From Methylopila sp. 73B (GTDB lineage Bacteria; Pseudomonadota; Alphaproteobacteria; Rhizobiales; Methylopilaceae): a stretch of 64,000 nt of DNA. Each line of letters begins with the position of its first letter. The stretch's first letter is position 1. The position numbers were made by a program, and so were the translations under genes. Location: assembly GCF_000526315.1 (NCBI RefSeq), contig NZ_JAFV01000001.1, forward strand, positions 4,032,501 to 4,096,500. Reading direction: 5' to 3'. Under the pieces are notes generated by a model. The model was not told the DNA's origin and ran no database searches. It saw only the letters and a list, made by a program, of their open reading frames with translations. Of this stretch, positions 8,202-16,425 are shown piece by piece.

Positions 8202-9242
8202 ATGACCGAGCTTTTCGCGGAAGTCCGACGCACGATCGAATTGGTCGCGGAGATCCAGACCGCCGCAACGCTTTCGGTGGTCGGGCTCGCACTGATGGCT
8301 TTCGCTTCTGCGGCGCTTTATTGGGCCATCAACCGGGCAGGGGAGGCCGCCACCTGGCTAAAGCTGACGATGGCGGCGAGCCTCGTCTCCGGCGTCGCAT
8401 TTTCCATCGCGGGGCCGGCGGTCGCGCTCCTCAGCCGCACCGACACGCCGATCAGAACACTCCCAAAGGATCAGATTTTCGCCAAGCTTCGCACAAACGA
8501 GCGTGTGACGTGGCTGATCAGGCTGATCCCCTATTATCCGGACAAGCAGCCCGAACTGGCGGTGAGCCAGCTCCGCACGCTGGGCCCATCCTCGCTGAAA
8601 TACGTGTTCGTCGGCTCGTACGAGGAGGTCAAGGGCCGCACCGTCGAGCAAGCCATCGCAATGGTGGGCGGCGCTTATCACCGAGATCAGCGTGTTTCAG
8701 CGGTGATCTTCGCGGTCTCCGGCCGCTATCCCATCTTTCCCGGAAATGCCCGGGGGCTCCTGCAAGTGATCAAGAAAATTGAGACGGATCCAGCATCGCA
8801 GGTCGCTAATAAACTGATCAAAGAAGACGCTCTCGGCAAAGACGCCGAAGAAAGTCTGTTAAACGAAGAGCTTAGTTCTTGGTCGTTTGATTTCTACAAG
8901 AAATACTTTTGGAAATTCTGTAGCCTGACTCATAAATTGCGGTGTGGGAAAGCTGCCTTTGATGTGCATCAGTCGATCAGCAGCATCAATTCCGATTGGC
9001 ATCCTGCGGGAGCCGCGACCATGAGACAGTCAGATCCGTGCGCTTCGGCACCGCGCGTCTGCACCTTCACGACATGGGATGAGATCACCAATGACATTTA
9101 TCCAGATTTTGGGGCTCGCGTGTTTCTGATCGAGAACAAGCCGATCACCGACTTGAGCAATCGCTATCTGATCGACTTCGAGAATCCGTCGATGCAGTTG
9201 ATCCCCGAAATCGGTAACGTCGCGACCGCACGCGGAGGCTGA
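8202..9242 (+). CDS. Unrecognised two-helix membrane protein, lower GC than surroundings
   Basis: 346 residues from the ATG at 8202, chosen over the in-frame ATG at 8169 because AGGAG lies six bases upstream (8191-8195). Two adjacent hydrophobic segments are visible near residues 20-40 (SVVGLALMAFASAALYWAI) and 57-77 (MAASLVSGVAFSIAGPAVALL), followed by a soluble domain of about 260 residues. The middle contains LIRLIPYYPDKQ and GSYEEVKGRTVEQAIAMVGGAY; the C-terminal part has four or five cysteines (FCSLTHKLRCG, DPCASAPRVC). I do not recognise a family. Base composition falls sharply in the second half (21 of 60 bases are G/C in 8881-8940), unlike neighbouring genes, which suggests recent acquisition. 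It stands alone between the atp terminator and a convergent gene. Confidence 0.7.
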   Translation: MTELFAEVRRTIELVAEIQTAATLSVVGLALMAFASAALYWAINRAGEAATWLKLTMAASLVSGVAFSIAGPAVALLSRTDTPIRTLPKDQIFAKLRTNERVTWLIRLIPYYPDKQPELAVSQLRTLGPSSLKYVFVGSYEEVKGRTVEQAIAMVGGAYHRDQRVSAVIFAVSGRYPIFPGNARGLLQVIKKIETDPASQVANKLIKEDALGKDAEESLLNEELSSWSFDFYKKYFWKFCSLTHKLRCGKAAFDVHQSISSINSDWHPAGAATMRQSDPCASAPRVCTFTTWDEITNDIYPDFGARVFLIENKPITDLSNRYLIDFENPSMQLIPEIGNVATARGG

Positions 9243-9257
9243 AGTGTCGGCGCCGCC

Positions 9258-9824
9258 TCACCGCCCCGCCGTCACCACCTTCGCGGCGCGCTGCAGTTCG
9301 GCCTGGCTCATCTCGAAGCCGACCACCACGGACCAGCCGGCGTAGTCCTTCGCCGGCGGCAGCGACAGGTCCTCGACCACATAGGCGAACGGGCCGGACG
9401 TCGCGCCGCGCGGCAGCTGAACCTTCACTTTGGCGCGACGGCTCGCCACCGGCTGTCCGCCGTCGTCGAGCACCGCGATGGTGAGCGGCGCATTGAACCA
9501 GCTCGGTCCGGCCGTCGTCGCCCGGACGCCGTCGCCGGTCACCGCGACCTTCACCAGCGTCTCGGCGCCCAGGTCGGCACAGTCGCGGGCGAGGGCCCCG
9601 AGCGTCGCCCGATTCGCGCCCGCCGCGCCGCGCGGGAAGCTCTCCGCGCCTTTGAGCGTCACGACGCGGGGGCAGGCGGCGTCGTCGGCCGGACGGGCGG
9701 CGACGCCCTGGCCGACCAGAGCCGCGGCGGCCTGCGAGGCGCTCGGGGCCTGCTGGGCGGATGCGGGAGCAACGAGCGCGAGCGTCGCGACGAGCGCGGC
9801 TGCGGACGGTGCGTGGAGAGACAT
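9258..9824 (-). CDS. Exported hypothetical protein
   Basis: 188 residues with a clear signal peptide (MSLHAPSAAALVATLALVAPASAQQ, cleavage after ASA). The mature part contains two conserved-looking cysteines (DDAACPRVV and ARDCADLGAE) that could form a disulfide, and a beta-rich segment GPSWFNAPLTIAVLDDGGQPV. It resembles small periplasmic or outer-membrane-associated proteins of unknown function found in Hyphomicrobiales; no enzymatic motif is visible. It converges on the unrecognised gene to its left, with 15 bases between stops. Confidence 0.72.
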   Translation of the reverse strand: MSLHAPSAAALVATLALVAPASAQQAPSASQAAAALVGQGVAARPADDAACPRVVTLKGAESFPRGAAGANRATLGALARDCADLGAETLVKVAVTGDGVRATTAGPSWFNAPLTIAVLDDGGQPVASRRAKVKVQLPRGATSGPFAYVVEDLSLPPAKDYAGWSVVVGFEMSQAELQRAAKVVTAGR

Positions 9825-9980
9825 CGTGCGAATCCCTGCGATGACGTTCGGCCGGCCCCGCGTTCATCTTTCGTCAAGGAATAGGGCTGAATTGCGCGCG
9901 CCCCCTCGCGTTCGGCCCGAGGCCCGCGGCCCGTCCCTGCGAGGGCGCGGCGAATGCCGCGGATAAGCCATACGGCGCCA

Positions 9981-10009
9981 TTGACAGGCCCCCTGTCGAC
10001 CCCCTAAGA
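9981..10009 (+). promoter_or_regulatory. Promoter of tRNA-Leu
   Basis: A perfect TTGACA (9981-9986), 17-bp spacer and CTAAGA (10004-10009) are placed so that transcription would begin a few bases before the mature tRNA 5' end at 10020. Confidence 0.65.
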
Positions 10010-10019
10010 CCCACCGCGA

Positions 10020-10104
10020 GCCCAGGTGGCGGAATTGGTAGACGCGCACGGTTCAGGTCCGTGTGGGTAACACCGTGGAGGTTCGAGTCCTCTTCTGGGC
10101 ACCA
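10020..10104 (+). tRNA. tRNA-Leu (anticodon CAG)
   Basis: An 85-nt class II tRNA with encoded CCA (10102-10104). The acceptor stem GCCCAGG pairs with TCTGGGC (one G-U), the D-arm contains GGTGGCGGAATTGGTAGAC, the anticodon stem CACGG/CCGTG encloses loop TTCAGGT with anticodon CAG at 10054-10056, a long variable arm follows (TGGGTAACACCGTG), and the T-arm is GGTTCGAGTCC. It decodes CUG, the main leucine codon of GC-rich genomes. Confidence 0.97.
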
Positions 10105-10108
10105 CATC

Positions 10109-10152
10109 CACGTTCGAGCGTCGCGAAGTTATTCTCGCGGCGCTCGAACGTG
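10109..10152 (+). terminator. Hairpin downstream of tRNA-Leu, probable transcript end
   Basis: A long inverted repeat begins five bases after the tRNA CCA: CACGTTCGAGCG (10109-10120) pairs with 10141-10152, and CGCGA pairs inside it. It is followed by TTCGTCTT, so it is likely a rho-independent terminator with a poor T-run. Confidence 0.65.
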
Positions 10153-10226
10153 TTCGTCTTGACGCGCGCCTGCCCGGCGGCTTCGCTTCGTCGCACGCCC
10201 GGCGCGCATGATCGGTAGAGCCGCGC

Positions 10227-10841
10227 ATGACGATCCGACTTCATCGGGGCGATCTTCCCAACGATTACGTTCCCGGTTTTGCGGTCGCGATCGACACCGA
10301 AACCCTCGGCCTCAATCCCCATCGCGACCGGCTCTGCCTGGTCCAGCTTTCGACCGGCGACGGCTCGGCCGATCTCGTCCAGATCGCGCCCGGCCAGACC
10401 CGCGCCCCGAACATCGAGGCGCTGCTGCGCGACCGCGCGGTGACCAAGCTGTTCCATTTCGCCCGGTTCGACGTCGCCGCCCTCTACAAGGCCTTCGGCG
10501 TCATGACCGAGCCGGTCTACTGCACCAAGATCGCGTCGAAGCTGGTCCGCACCTACACCGACCGCCACGGCCTGAAGGATCTCGTCCGCGAGATGCTCGG
10601 CGTCGAAATCTCCAAGCAGCAGCAGTCGTCGGACTGGGGCGCGGACGAACTGTCGGACGCGCAGCTTTCCTACGCCGCGAGCGACGTGCTGCATCTGCAC
10701 GCCCTGCGCGCGAAGCTGGACGGCGTGCTCGCGCGCGAGAACCGCACGGCCTTCGCCGACGCCTGCTTCGCCTTCGTTCCCGTGCGCGCGGCGCTTGATC
10801 TCGCGGGCTGGGCCGAGAACGACATCTTCTCGCACGCCTGA
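10227..10841 (+). CDS. Ribonuclease D-like 3'-5' exonuclease (short form)
   Basis: 204 residues, one DEDDy exonuclease domain without the HRDC domains of long RNase D. ExoI motif is AIDTETLGL (about residues 21-29), ExoII is HFARFDVAALY, and ExoIII is YAASDVLHLHAL with the tyrosine of the DEDDy class. Such short enzymes trim RNA 3' ends, including tRNA precursors, which makes the tRNA just upstream a suggestive but probably fortuitous neighbour. It precedes the lpt genes by 12 bases. Confidence 0.9.
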   Translation: MTIRLHRGDLPNDYVPGFAVAIDTETLGLNPHRDRLCLVQLSTGDGSADLVQIAPGQTRAPNIEALLRDRAVTKLFHFARFDVAALYKAFGVMTEPVYCTKIASKLVRTYTDRHGLKDLVREMLGVEISKQQQSSDWGADELSDAQLSYAASDVLHLHALRAKLDGVLARENRTAFADACFAFVPVRAALDLAGWAENDIFSHA

Positions 10842-10853
10842 CGGAACGCCCGC

Positions 10854-11546
10854 GTGCTGAGGTCCTCCCCCATCATCGCCATGGCTGCGGCGGGCGGCGT
10901 CCCGGCAGAGGCGTTCCGGCGCGCCGAACGGCACAGCCGGCTGGTGCGACGGTTGAGGATCGCGACGCCGATGCTGGCGGCGGCGCTCGTCGTCGCGGCG
11001 GGCGCCGCGGCGGTGCTGGAGCCACTGTCCGACGAGGTGCACGTGGACGTGGCCGGCATCGACGTCGGCGGCTCCACCGTGGCGATGGACGCGCCGCGGC
11101 TGCGCGGCTTCAACGGCCAGGACCGCGCCTACGACGTCACGGCCCGCACCGCGCGGCAGACCATCGCCAGTCCCAACCGGATCGAGCTCGACGGCCTCGG
11201 AGCGCGGATCGAGATGACGGACCAGGGGTGGGCGACGCTCACCTCCAGCGCCGGCGTCTACGACGCGACGGCGCAGGTGCTGGACCTCACGCAGAGCGTG
11301 CGCGCCATCTCCGACAAGGGCGACGACGCGACCTTCGCCAGCGCCCGGGCGGAGCTGAAGACGGGACGGATCGTGTCCGACCAACCCGTCACGATCAAGA
11401 TGGGCGGTTCTCTGCTCACCGCGGATCGCATGGAGATCCTACACAGCGGCGACAGCATGCGGTTCTCCGGCCGTGTTAAGCTGACGCTGCGTCGGGAATC
11501 CGCCGCGGCCGACGCTCTCCCCGCCAATCCCCCGCAAACGCCGTGA
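10854..11546 (+). CDS. lptC: LptC, inner-membrane LPS export bridge protein
   Basis: 230 residues from a GTG at 10854; an in-frame ATG at 10881 is an equally possible start, neither having a strong ribosome binding site. A basic N-terminus (RRAERHSRLVRRLR) precedes one membrane helix (ATPMLAAALVVAAGAAAVL), and the periplasmic part has the beta-jellyroll pattern of LptC: LRGFNGQDRAYDVTARTARQ, LTSSAGVYDATAQVLDL and a terminal MRFSGRVKLTL. It receives LPS from LptFG and hands it to LptA. It overlaps or abuts the lptA leader, giving lptC-lptA-lptB. Confidence 0.9.
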   Translation: MLRSSPIIAMAAAGGVPAEAFRRAERHSRLVRRLRIATPMLAAALVVAAGAAAVLEPLSDEVHVDVAGIDVGGSTVAMDAPRLRGFNGQDRAYDVTARTARQTIASPNRIELDGLGARIEMTDQGWATLTSSAGVYDATAQVLDLTQSVRAISDKGDDATFASARAELKTGRIVSDQPVTIKMGGSLLTADRMEILHSGDSMRFSGRVKLTLRRESAAADALPANPPQTP

Positions 11547-11578
11547 AAGCTCAAAACACTACGCCCAAGGAGGCGCCG

Positions 11579-12172
11579 ATGCGTTTCGTTCTCGCGATCT
11601 TCGCAAGTCTCGCGCTGCCGGCGGTCGCTTCGGCGCAGTCCGTCACCAGCGCGTTCGAAGGGTTCTCCGGCCGCTCCAACGAGCCGGTCAACGTCGAGGC
11701 GGACAATCTGGAGGTGCGCGAGAAGGACCAGGCCGCGGTGTTCTCCGGCAACGTCCAGGTGGTTCAGGGCGACTCGACGCTGAAATCGAAGCAGCTGACG
11801 ATCTACTACTACGGCCCGAACGATCAGCCGCAGAAGCCGAAGGACGCGCAGCGTCCAACCCAGGGCGCGACCTCGGGCCCGAGCGGCACGCCGAGCGCGC
11901 CGCAGGGCCGCGACATCCGTCGTCTCGAGGCCGACGGCAACGTGGTCGTCACCTCCAAGGAGCAGAAGGCCACGGGCCAGCACGGCGTGTTCGACATGCC
12001 GAGCAACACCGTGGTCCTGACGGGCGGCGTCGTGGTCTCCCAGGGCGACAACGTGATCCGCGGCGACCGGCTGCACGTCGACCTGACGACCCAGCGGTCG
12101 CGCGTCGAGAGCGCCGCGGGCGGCGGCCGCGTGCAGGGCGTGTTCAAGCCCGCGCAGCGCCAGCAGCCCTAA
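11579..12172 (+). CDS. lptA: LptA, periplasmic LPS transport protein
   Basis: 197 residues from the ATG at 11579, which has an ideal AAGGAGG site (11567-11573) five bases upstream; a longer frame from GTG 11543 is rejected. The signal peptide is MRFVLAIFASLALPAVASAQ. The OstA-like jellyroll follows: NVEADNLEVREKDQAAVFSGNVQVVQGDSTLKSKQLTIYY, then a proline/glycine-rich insert (residues about 88-112), then DGNVVVTSKEQKATGQ and GVVVSQGDNVIRGDRLHVDL. It forms the periplasmic bridge carrying LPS from LptC to LptD. A tail of about 20 residues follows. Confidence 0.93.
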   Translation: MRFVLAIFASLALPAVASAQSVTSAFEGFSGRSNEPVNVEADNLEVREKDQAAVFSGNVQVVQGDSTLKSKQLTIYYYGPNDQPQKPKDAQRPTQGATSGPSGTPSAPQGRDIRRLEADGNVVVTSKEQKATGQHGVFDMPSNTVVLTGGVVVSQGDNVIRGDRLHVDLTTQRSRVESAAGGGRVQGVFKPAQRQQP

Positions 12173-12182
12173 GGAGCGCCGC

Positions 12183-13004
12183 GTGAGCCTGATGTCGCGT
12201 TTCGCCGCCGGACGCCGGCGGCCCGAGGCCGCCTATTCGCCGTCGGCGGGCGGCCATGACTTCGAAACCGCGGACGTCGCCGAAGGCGCGCTGGTGGCGC
12301 GGGGGCTCGCGAAGAGCTACGGCTCCCGCGCCGTCGTGCACGACGTCGGCCTGTCGGTGCGGCGCGGCGAGGCTGTGGGCCTGCTCGGGCCGAACGGCGC
12401 CGGCAAGACGACGGTGTTCTACATGATCACGGGTCTCGTCCCGGCCGACCGCGGCCGGATCGAGCTCGACGGCAACGACGTGACGCGCCTGCCGATGTAC
12501 CGCCGCGCGCGGCTCGGGGTCGGCTATCTCCCGCAGGAGGCCTCGATCTTTCGCGGCCTGTCGGTGGAGGACAACATCCGCGCCGTGCTCGAGGTCGTGG
12601 AGCCGGACCGCAAGCGGCGTGAGCACGACCTCGACGCCCTGCTGGACGAGTTCGGCGTCGCGCGGCTGCGCAAGTCGCCGTCGATCGCGCTGTCCGGCGG
12701 CGAGCGGCGCCGCGTCGAGATCGCCCGGGCGCTTGCGAGCCGGCCGAGCTTCATGCTGCTCGACGAGCCGTTCGCGGGCATCGACCCGATCGCGGTGGGC
12801 GACATCCAGGCGCTGGTGCGGCATCTCACCAACCGCGGCATCGGCGTGCTCATCACGGACCACAACGTCCGCGAGACGCTGGGGCTAATCGACCGCGCCT
12901 ACATCATTCACGCGGGGCGCGTGCTGATGGAGGGGACGCCCGACGAGATCGTGTCCCATCCGGACGTCCGACGGCTTTACCTCGGCGAAGAGTTCCGGCT
13001 TTAA
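12183..13004 (+). CDS. lptB: LptB, ATPase of the LPS exporter LptB2FGC
   Basis: 273 residues from a GTG at 12183 with AAGGAG nearby. After an unusual N-terminal extension of about 38 residues the ABC domain starts at LVARGLAKSYGSR. Walker A is GPNGAGKTT, the signature is LSGGERRRVEIARAL, Walker B is MLLDEPFAGIDP and the switch is TDHNVRE. The sequence VGYLPQEASIFRGLSVEDNI is diagnostic for LptB. It completes the lptCAB set and precedes rpoN, as in most alphaproteobacteria. Confidence 0.96.
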   Translation: MSLMSRFAAGRRRPEAAYSPSAGGHDFETADVAEGALVARGLAKSYGSRAVVHDVGLSVRRGEAVGLLGPNGAGKTTVFYMITGLVPADRGRIELDGNDVTRLPMYRRARLGVGYLPQEASIFRGLSVEDNIRAVLEVVEPDRKRREHDLDALLDEFGVARLRKSPSIALSGGERRRVEIARALASRPSFMLLDEPFAGIDPIAVGDIQALVRHLTNRGIGVLITDHNVRETLGLIDRAYIIHAGRVLMEGTPDEIVSHPDVRRLYLGEEFRL

Positions 13005-13195
13005 GAACGGCGAAGCGGTTCGTTATGCAAGAATCGGCCCACACGCCTTGCGGCGCGGGTCGAAGTCGCAGACGATCGGCTCGGCGGGCGTGTCGCGCCC
13101 GCCCTGTTCCCGTGTCGACGACGCGGACCGGCCGCCGCTGACGAGTGCGCGACAGCCGGGGCCGCGTCGCCTCAGCCGTCCGAGCGCCCGCACTC

Positions 13196-14749
13196 ATGGC
13201 CCTGACCCCTAAGCTGCTTCTGCGCCAATCACAGTCGCTGGTGATGACGCCGCAGCTTATGCAGGCCATCAAGCTGCTGCAGTTGTCGAGCCTCGACCTC
13301 GCGACCTACGTGGAGAACGAGCTCGAGCAGAATCCGCTCCTGGAGCGGCAGGAGGAGCGGGTCGAAGACGTGCCCGACGAGGCCCAGGCGCAGGAGCGCC
13401 GCCTCGATGAGGCCTTCGAGGGCGCGAAGAGCTCCGATGACTGGAGCGAGGACGGCGGCGCCGGCTCGCGGTCCGAAATCGAGCAGCGGCTCGACACCGA
13501 CTTCGGCAACGTCTTTCCCGACGACGCGCCCCAGGAGGTCGCCCGGACGCCGGCGGAGACCCCGCCCGACGTCGGCGACTGGTCGTCGATCGGCCCTGGC
13601 TCCGCCGGTTCGGGGGAGGGCGCCGACCTCGAAGCCTACGTGGCCGATCGTCCGACGCTGGCAGATCACCTGGAGCGCCAGCTTGCGCTCGCGGTGTCGT
13701 CGACCGTCGAGCGCGCCATCGGCCTGCACCTGATCGATCTCGTCGACGAAGCCGGCTACATCCGCGAGCCGATCGAGTCGATCGCCGAGCGGCTCGGCGC
13801 CTCGCTGGCGGCGGTCGAGGGCGTCCTGCGCGTCATCCAGACCTTCGAGCCGAGCGGCGTCGGCGCGCGCACGCTCGCGGAATGCCTCGCGATCCAGTTG
13901 CGGGAGCGCGACCGCTACGATCCCGCCATGCAGGCTCTGGTGGAGAACCTCGAGCTCGTCGCGCGCCGTGATTTCACGGCTCTGCGCCGCCTGTGCGGCG
14001 TCGACGAGGAGGACCTCGCCGACATGCTGGCCGAGCTGAAGCGGCTCGAGCCGAAGCCGGGGCGCGGGTTCGGCGGCGAGGTGGTGCTGTCGGTCAGCCC
14101 CGACGTGCTGGTGCGGCTCGGCCAGGACGGCGCCTGGCTGGTCGAGCTGGTCGCCGACAGCCTGCCGCGCGTGCTCGTGAACCAAGCCTATTACGCCAAG
14201 GTGGTCCGGGTCGCGAAGGACGAGGGCGAGAAGACCTTCCTGACCGAATGCCTGCAGACCGCGAACTGGCTGACGCGCAGCCTGGAGCAGCGGGCGCGGA
14301 CCATTCTCAAGGTCGCGACCGAGATCGTGCGCCAGCAGGACGGCTTTCTCGTCCACGGCGTCGCGCATCTCAGGCCGCTCAACCTGCGCACGATCGCGGA
14401 CGCCATCGGCATGCACGAATCGACCGTGTCGCGGGTGACCGCCAACAAGTACATGGCGACGCCGCGCGGGGTGTTCGAGCTGAAGTACTTCTTCACCGCC
14501 TCGATCGCGAGCGCGGACGGCGGAGACGCCCATTCGGCGGAAGCCGTGCGGCATCGCATCCGCACGATGATCGACGCGGAGAGCCCCGACGACGTTCTGT
14601 CCGACGACACGATCGTGAAGCGGCTGCACGACGGCGGCGTCGAAATCGCCCGGCGCACCGTCGCCAAGTACCGCGAGAGCCTGCGCATTCCGTCGTCGGT
14701 GCAGCGCAGGCGCGAGAAGACGTCGGCCCGCAACGTGCCGGCCCAATAG
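13196..14749 (+). CDS. rpoN: RNA polymerase sigma-54 factor
   Basis: 517 residues from the ATG at 13196 (MALTPKLLLRQSQSLVMTPQLMQAIKLLQL), the usual region I start; an in-frame GTG 51 bases upstream is disfavoured. Region I is glutamine/leucine-rich; an acidic region II follows (residues about 50-150); the core-binding domain is at about 160-330; the HTH is seen at LRTIADAIGMHESTVSRVTANKY; and the RpoN box is ARRTVAKYRE near the C-terminus. It directs sigma-54 promoters for nitrogen and other functions. The lptB-rpoN gap of 191 bp shows no gene. Confidence 0.97.
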   Translation: MALTPKLLLRQSQSLVMTPQLMQAIKLLQLSSLDLATYVENELEQNPLLERQEERVEDVPDEAQAQERRLDEAFEGAKSSDDWSEDGGAGSRSEIEQRLDTDFGNVFPDDAPQEVARTPAETPPDVGDWSSIGPGSAGSGEGADLEAYVADRPTLADHLERQLALAVSSTVERAIGLHLIDLVDEAGYIREPIESIAERLGASLAAVEGVLRVIQTFEPSGVGARTLAECLAIQLRERDRYDPAMQALVENLELVARRDFTALRRLCGVDEEDLADMLAELKRLEPKPGRGFGGEVVLSVSPDVLVRLGQDGAWLVELVADSLPRVLVNQAYYAKVVRVAKDEGEKTFLTECLQTANWLTRSLEQRARTILKVATEIVRQQDGFLVHGVAHLRPLNLRTIADAIGMHESTVSRVTANKYMATPRGVFELKYFFTASIASADGGDAHSAEAVRHRIRTMIDAESPDDVLSDDTIVKRLHDGGVEIARRTVAKYRESLRIPSSVQRRREKTSARNVPAQ

Positions 14750-14805
14750 AGTTCCGACAAGTTTTTCAAGGTTTTAGCGGAAAAATGATCGCGCCGAAGG
14801 GTCGA

Positions 14806-14834
14806 TTGACTTCGATCTGGGCGGCTCTTAGGTC
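14806..14834 (+). promoter_or_regulatory. Possible promoter of hpf
   Basis: TTGACT (14806-14811), 17-bp spacer and TAGGTC (14829-14834) lie about 100 bases before hpf, in the rpoN-hpf gap. This suggests hpf can be transcribed independently of rpoN, as expected for a stress-induced factor; support is only the hexamer match. Confidence 0.4.
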
Positions 14835-14938
14835 TTAAAAGGAGGGTGACGACGGTGCGTTCGGCGGCGCGTTTTTGGCGGCGTTGAAGGCATGGTTCCG
14901 GCGCCCGACCTCCTGTCGTCAGTCGTGGAGCGAAATCC

Positions 14939-15520
14939 ATGTCATTGCGCGTTTCCGGAAAGAACCTCGATCTTGGAGAGACCCTTCGAGAGCAGGTTCA
15001 GGATCGTATTTCTGGCGCGATGTCGAAGTATTTTGACGGCGGTTTCTCCGGCCACGTCACCGTCGCCAAGGACGGGTCCGGGTTCCGCACCGAATGCTCG
15101 CTGCACCTGGACAGCGGGATCGTTCTGCAGTCCGCCGGCGCGGCCGCGGACGCCTACGCGAGCTTCGACCAGGCCGCGGCCCGCATCGAGCGCCGCCTGA
15201 AGCGGTACAAGGCCCGCCTCAAGGACCATCATGCGGAGGCCGACTCGAACGACAACGCGCCCTACGTGGTGTTCGAAAGCCCGACCGACGAGACGGACCT
15301 GGAGGACGACGGCTGGAGCCCGGTCATCGTCGCGGAGACCACCACCAAGCTGCGGCGGATGACTGTGGGTTTCGCCGTGATGGAGCTCGACCTCACTGGC
15401 GCGCCTGTGGTCGTTTTCCGGCATGCGGTTCACGGCCGCATCAATATGGTGTATCGCCGTGCTGACGGTAACGTCGGCTGGATTGACCCGCCCCCGGTTG
15501 GCGGCGCGGACGGCCACTGA
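14939..15520 (+). CDS. hpf: Long-form ribosome hibernation promoting factor
   Basis: 193 residues: an N-terminal YfiA/HPF domain (MSLRVSGKNLDLGETLREQVQDRI, with YFDGGFSGHVTVAKDGSGF, residues 1-105) and a C-terminal dimerisation domain (residues about 130-190) with KLRRMTVGFAVMELDLTGAPVVVFRHAVHGRINMVYRRADGNVGWIDP. Long HPF promotes 100S ribosome dimers in stationary phase. The rpoN-hpf-ptsN order is widespread in proteobacteria. Confidence 0.95.
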   Translation: MSLRVSGKNLDLGETLREQVQDRISGAMSKYFDGGFSGHVTVAKDGSGFRTECSLHLDSGIVLQSAGAAADAYASFDQAAARIERRLKRYKARLKDHHAEADSNDNAPYVVFESPTDETDLEDDGWSPVIVAETTTKLRRMTVGFAVMELDLTGAPVVVFRHAVHGRINMVYRRADGNVGWIDPPPVGGADGH

Positions 15521-15598
15521 ATTCGAGCCGCGGTCGCGGCGCGTGGGATAAGCTCCCGCGCGTCGCTGCGGGCCGCGCAGCCGAGGTTTCGACGTCAG

Positions 15599-16063
15599 AT
15601 GCCCCTAGCCGACCTCGTCGCGCAGAACGCGATATTACCGGCGCTCAAAGTGAATTCGAAAAAGCAGGCCATCCAGGAGCTTGCGGCGCGCGCCGCGGAG
15701 CTCACGGGCTTGCCCGAGCGCGACGTATTCGAGACGCTGCTGCAGCGGGAGCGGCTTGGCTCCACGGGCGTGGGGGCGGGCATCGCGATCCCGCACGGCA
15801 AGCTGCCGAAGTTTGACCGCTTGTTCGGCCTGTTCGCGCGGCTGGATCGTCCGATAGACTTCGACGCGCTCGACGGCGAGCCGGTCGATTTGGCCTTCCT
15901 GTTGCTCGCGCCGGAAACGGCGGGCGCGGACCATTTGAAGGCGCTCGCGCGGGTCGCCCGCGTCCTACGTGATCCGGCCACCGCCCAGAAGCTACGCGCC
16001 TCCCGCGACGCGACGGCGCTGCACGCCGTGCTGACCCAGCCTCTCGCCTCAAACGCGGCGTAG
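15599..16063 (+). CDS. ptsN: PtsN, nitrogen PTS EIIA
   Basis: 154 residues, a single PTS EIIA type 2 domain. The phosphoryl-accepting His66 lies in GIAIPHGKLP. The start MPLADLVAQNAILPALKVNSKKQAIQELA is standard. It regulates potassium transport, nitrogen and stress responses by protein contact rather than sugar transport. It is the last gene of the block, closed by a terminator. Confidence 0.96.
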   Translation: MPLADLVAQNAILPALKVNSKKQAIQELAARAAELTGLPERDVFETLLQRERLGSTGVGAGIAIPHGKLPKFDRLFGLFARLDRPIDFDALDGEPVDLAFLLLAPETAGADHLKALARVARVLRDPATAQKLRASRDATALHAVLTQPLASNAA

Positions 16064-16101
16064 ACTGCTTAGTTTGCGGGCGGTCGCTCCACCACGCAGC
16101 T

Positions 16102-16138
16102 GCGAGACGCCCCCTAGATCAGCGGGCGTCTCGCCTTT
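16102..16138 (+). terminator. Terminator between ptsN and DUF1150
   Basis: An 11-bp stem GCGAGACGCCC (16102-16112) with its complement (16124-16134) is followed by CTTTGTCTTT. It lies between two convergent genes, so it may serve ptsN chiefly. Confidence 0.8.
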
Positions 16139-16155
16139 GTCTTTCGCGGCTGGCC

Positions 16156-16422
16156 TCAGTGCAGGCTGACGGTGACGAGCTCATGCTCGCGCGCGCTCTC
16201 GAACAGGGCTTCGCGGCTGTCCGCGACCACGATCGGCTGTCCGTTGGCGCCGAGCAGCGCGAACAGCTTCAGGCCCGGCTCAAGCTCGGGAGCCTCCGGA
16301 AACAAAGCGTTCAGCTCCTCGGAGAGGATCGGTTTGACGTAGGCGATGTGGCCGTCGCCAACGGCCGCAAATTCGGCCGAACTCAGGGGACCCTGACGGA
16401 CCGAAGCGTTTTCCCGGATCAT
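16156..16422 (-). CDS. DUF1150 family protein
   Basis: 88 residues, acidic, no signal or membrane segment. The sequence AFAAVGDGHIAYVKP-like (here EFAAVGDGHIAYVKPI) and LFALLGANGQPIVVADSREAL are typical of DUF1150. This family is found almost always directly downstream of an Hsp20 gene in alphaproteobacteria, as here (three bases between the hsp20 stop and this start), so co-expression in heat shock is expected; molecular function is unknown. Confidence 0.88.
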   Translation of the reverse strand: MIRENASVRQGPLSSAEFAAVGDGHIAYVKPILSEELNALFPEAPELEPGLKLFALLGANGQPIVVADSREALFESAREHELVTVSLH

Positions 16423-16425
16423 GAC

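Noticed and set aside
10109-10152. tRNA-like second structure after tRNA-Leu
   Set aside because: Only a simple hairpin; no D- or T-arm or anticodon loop.
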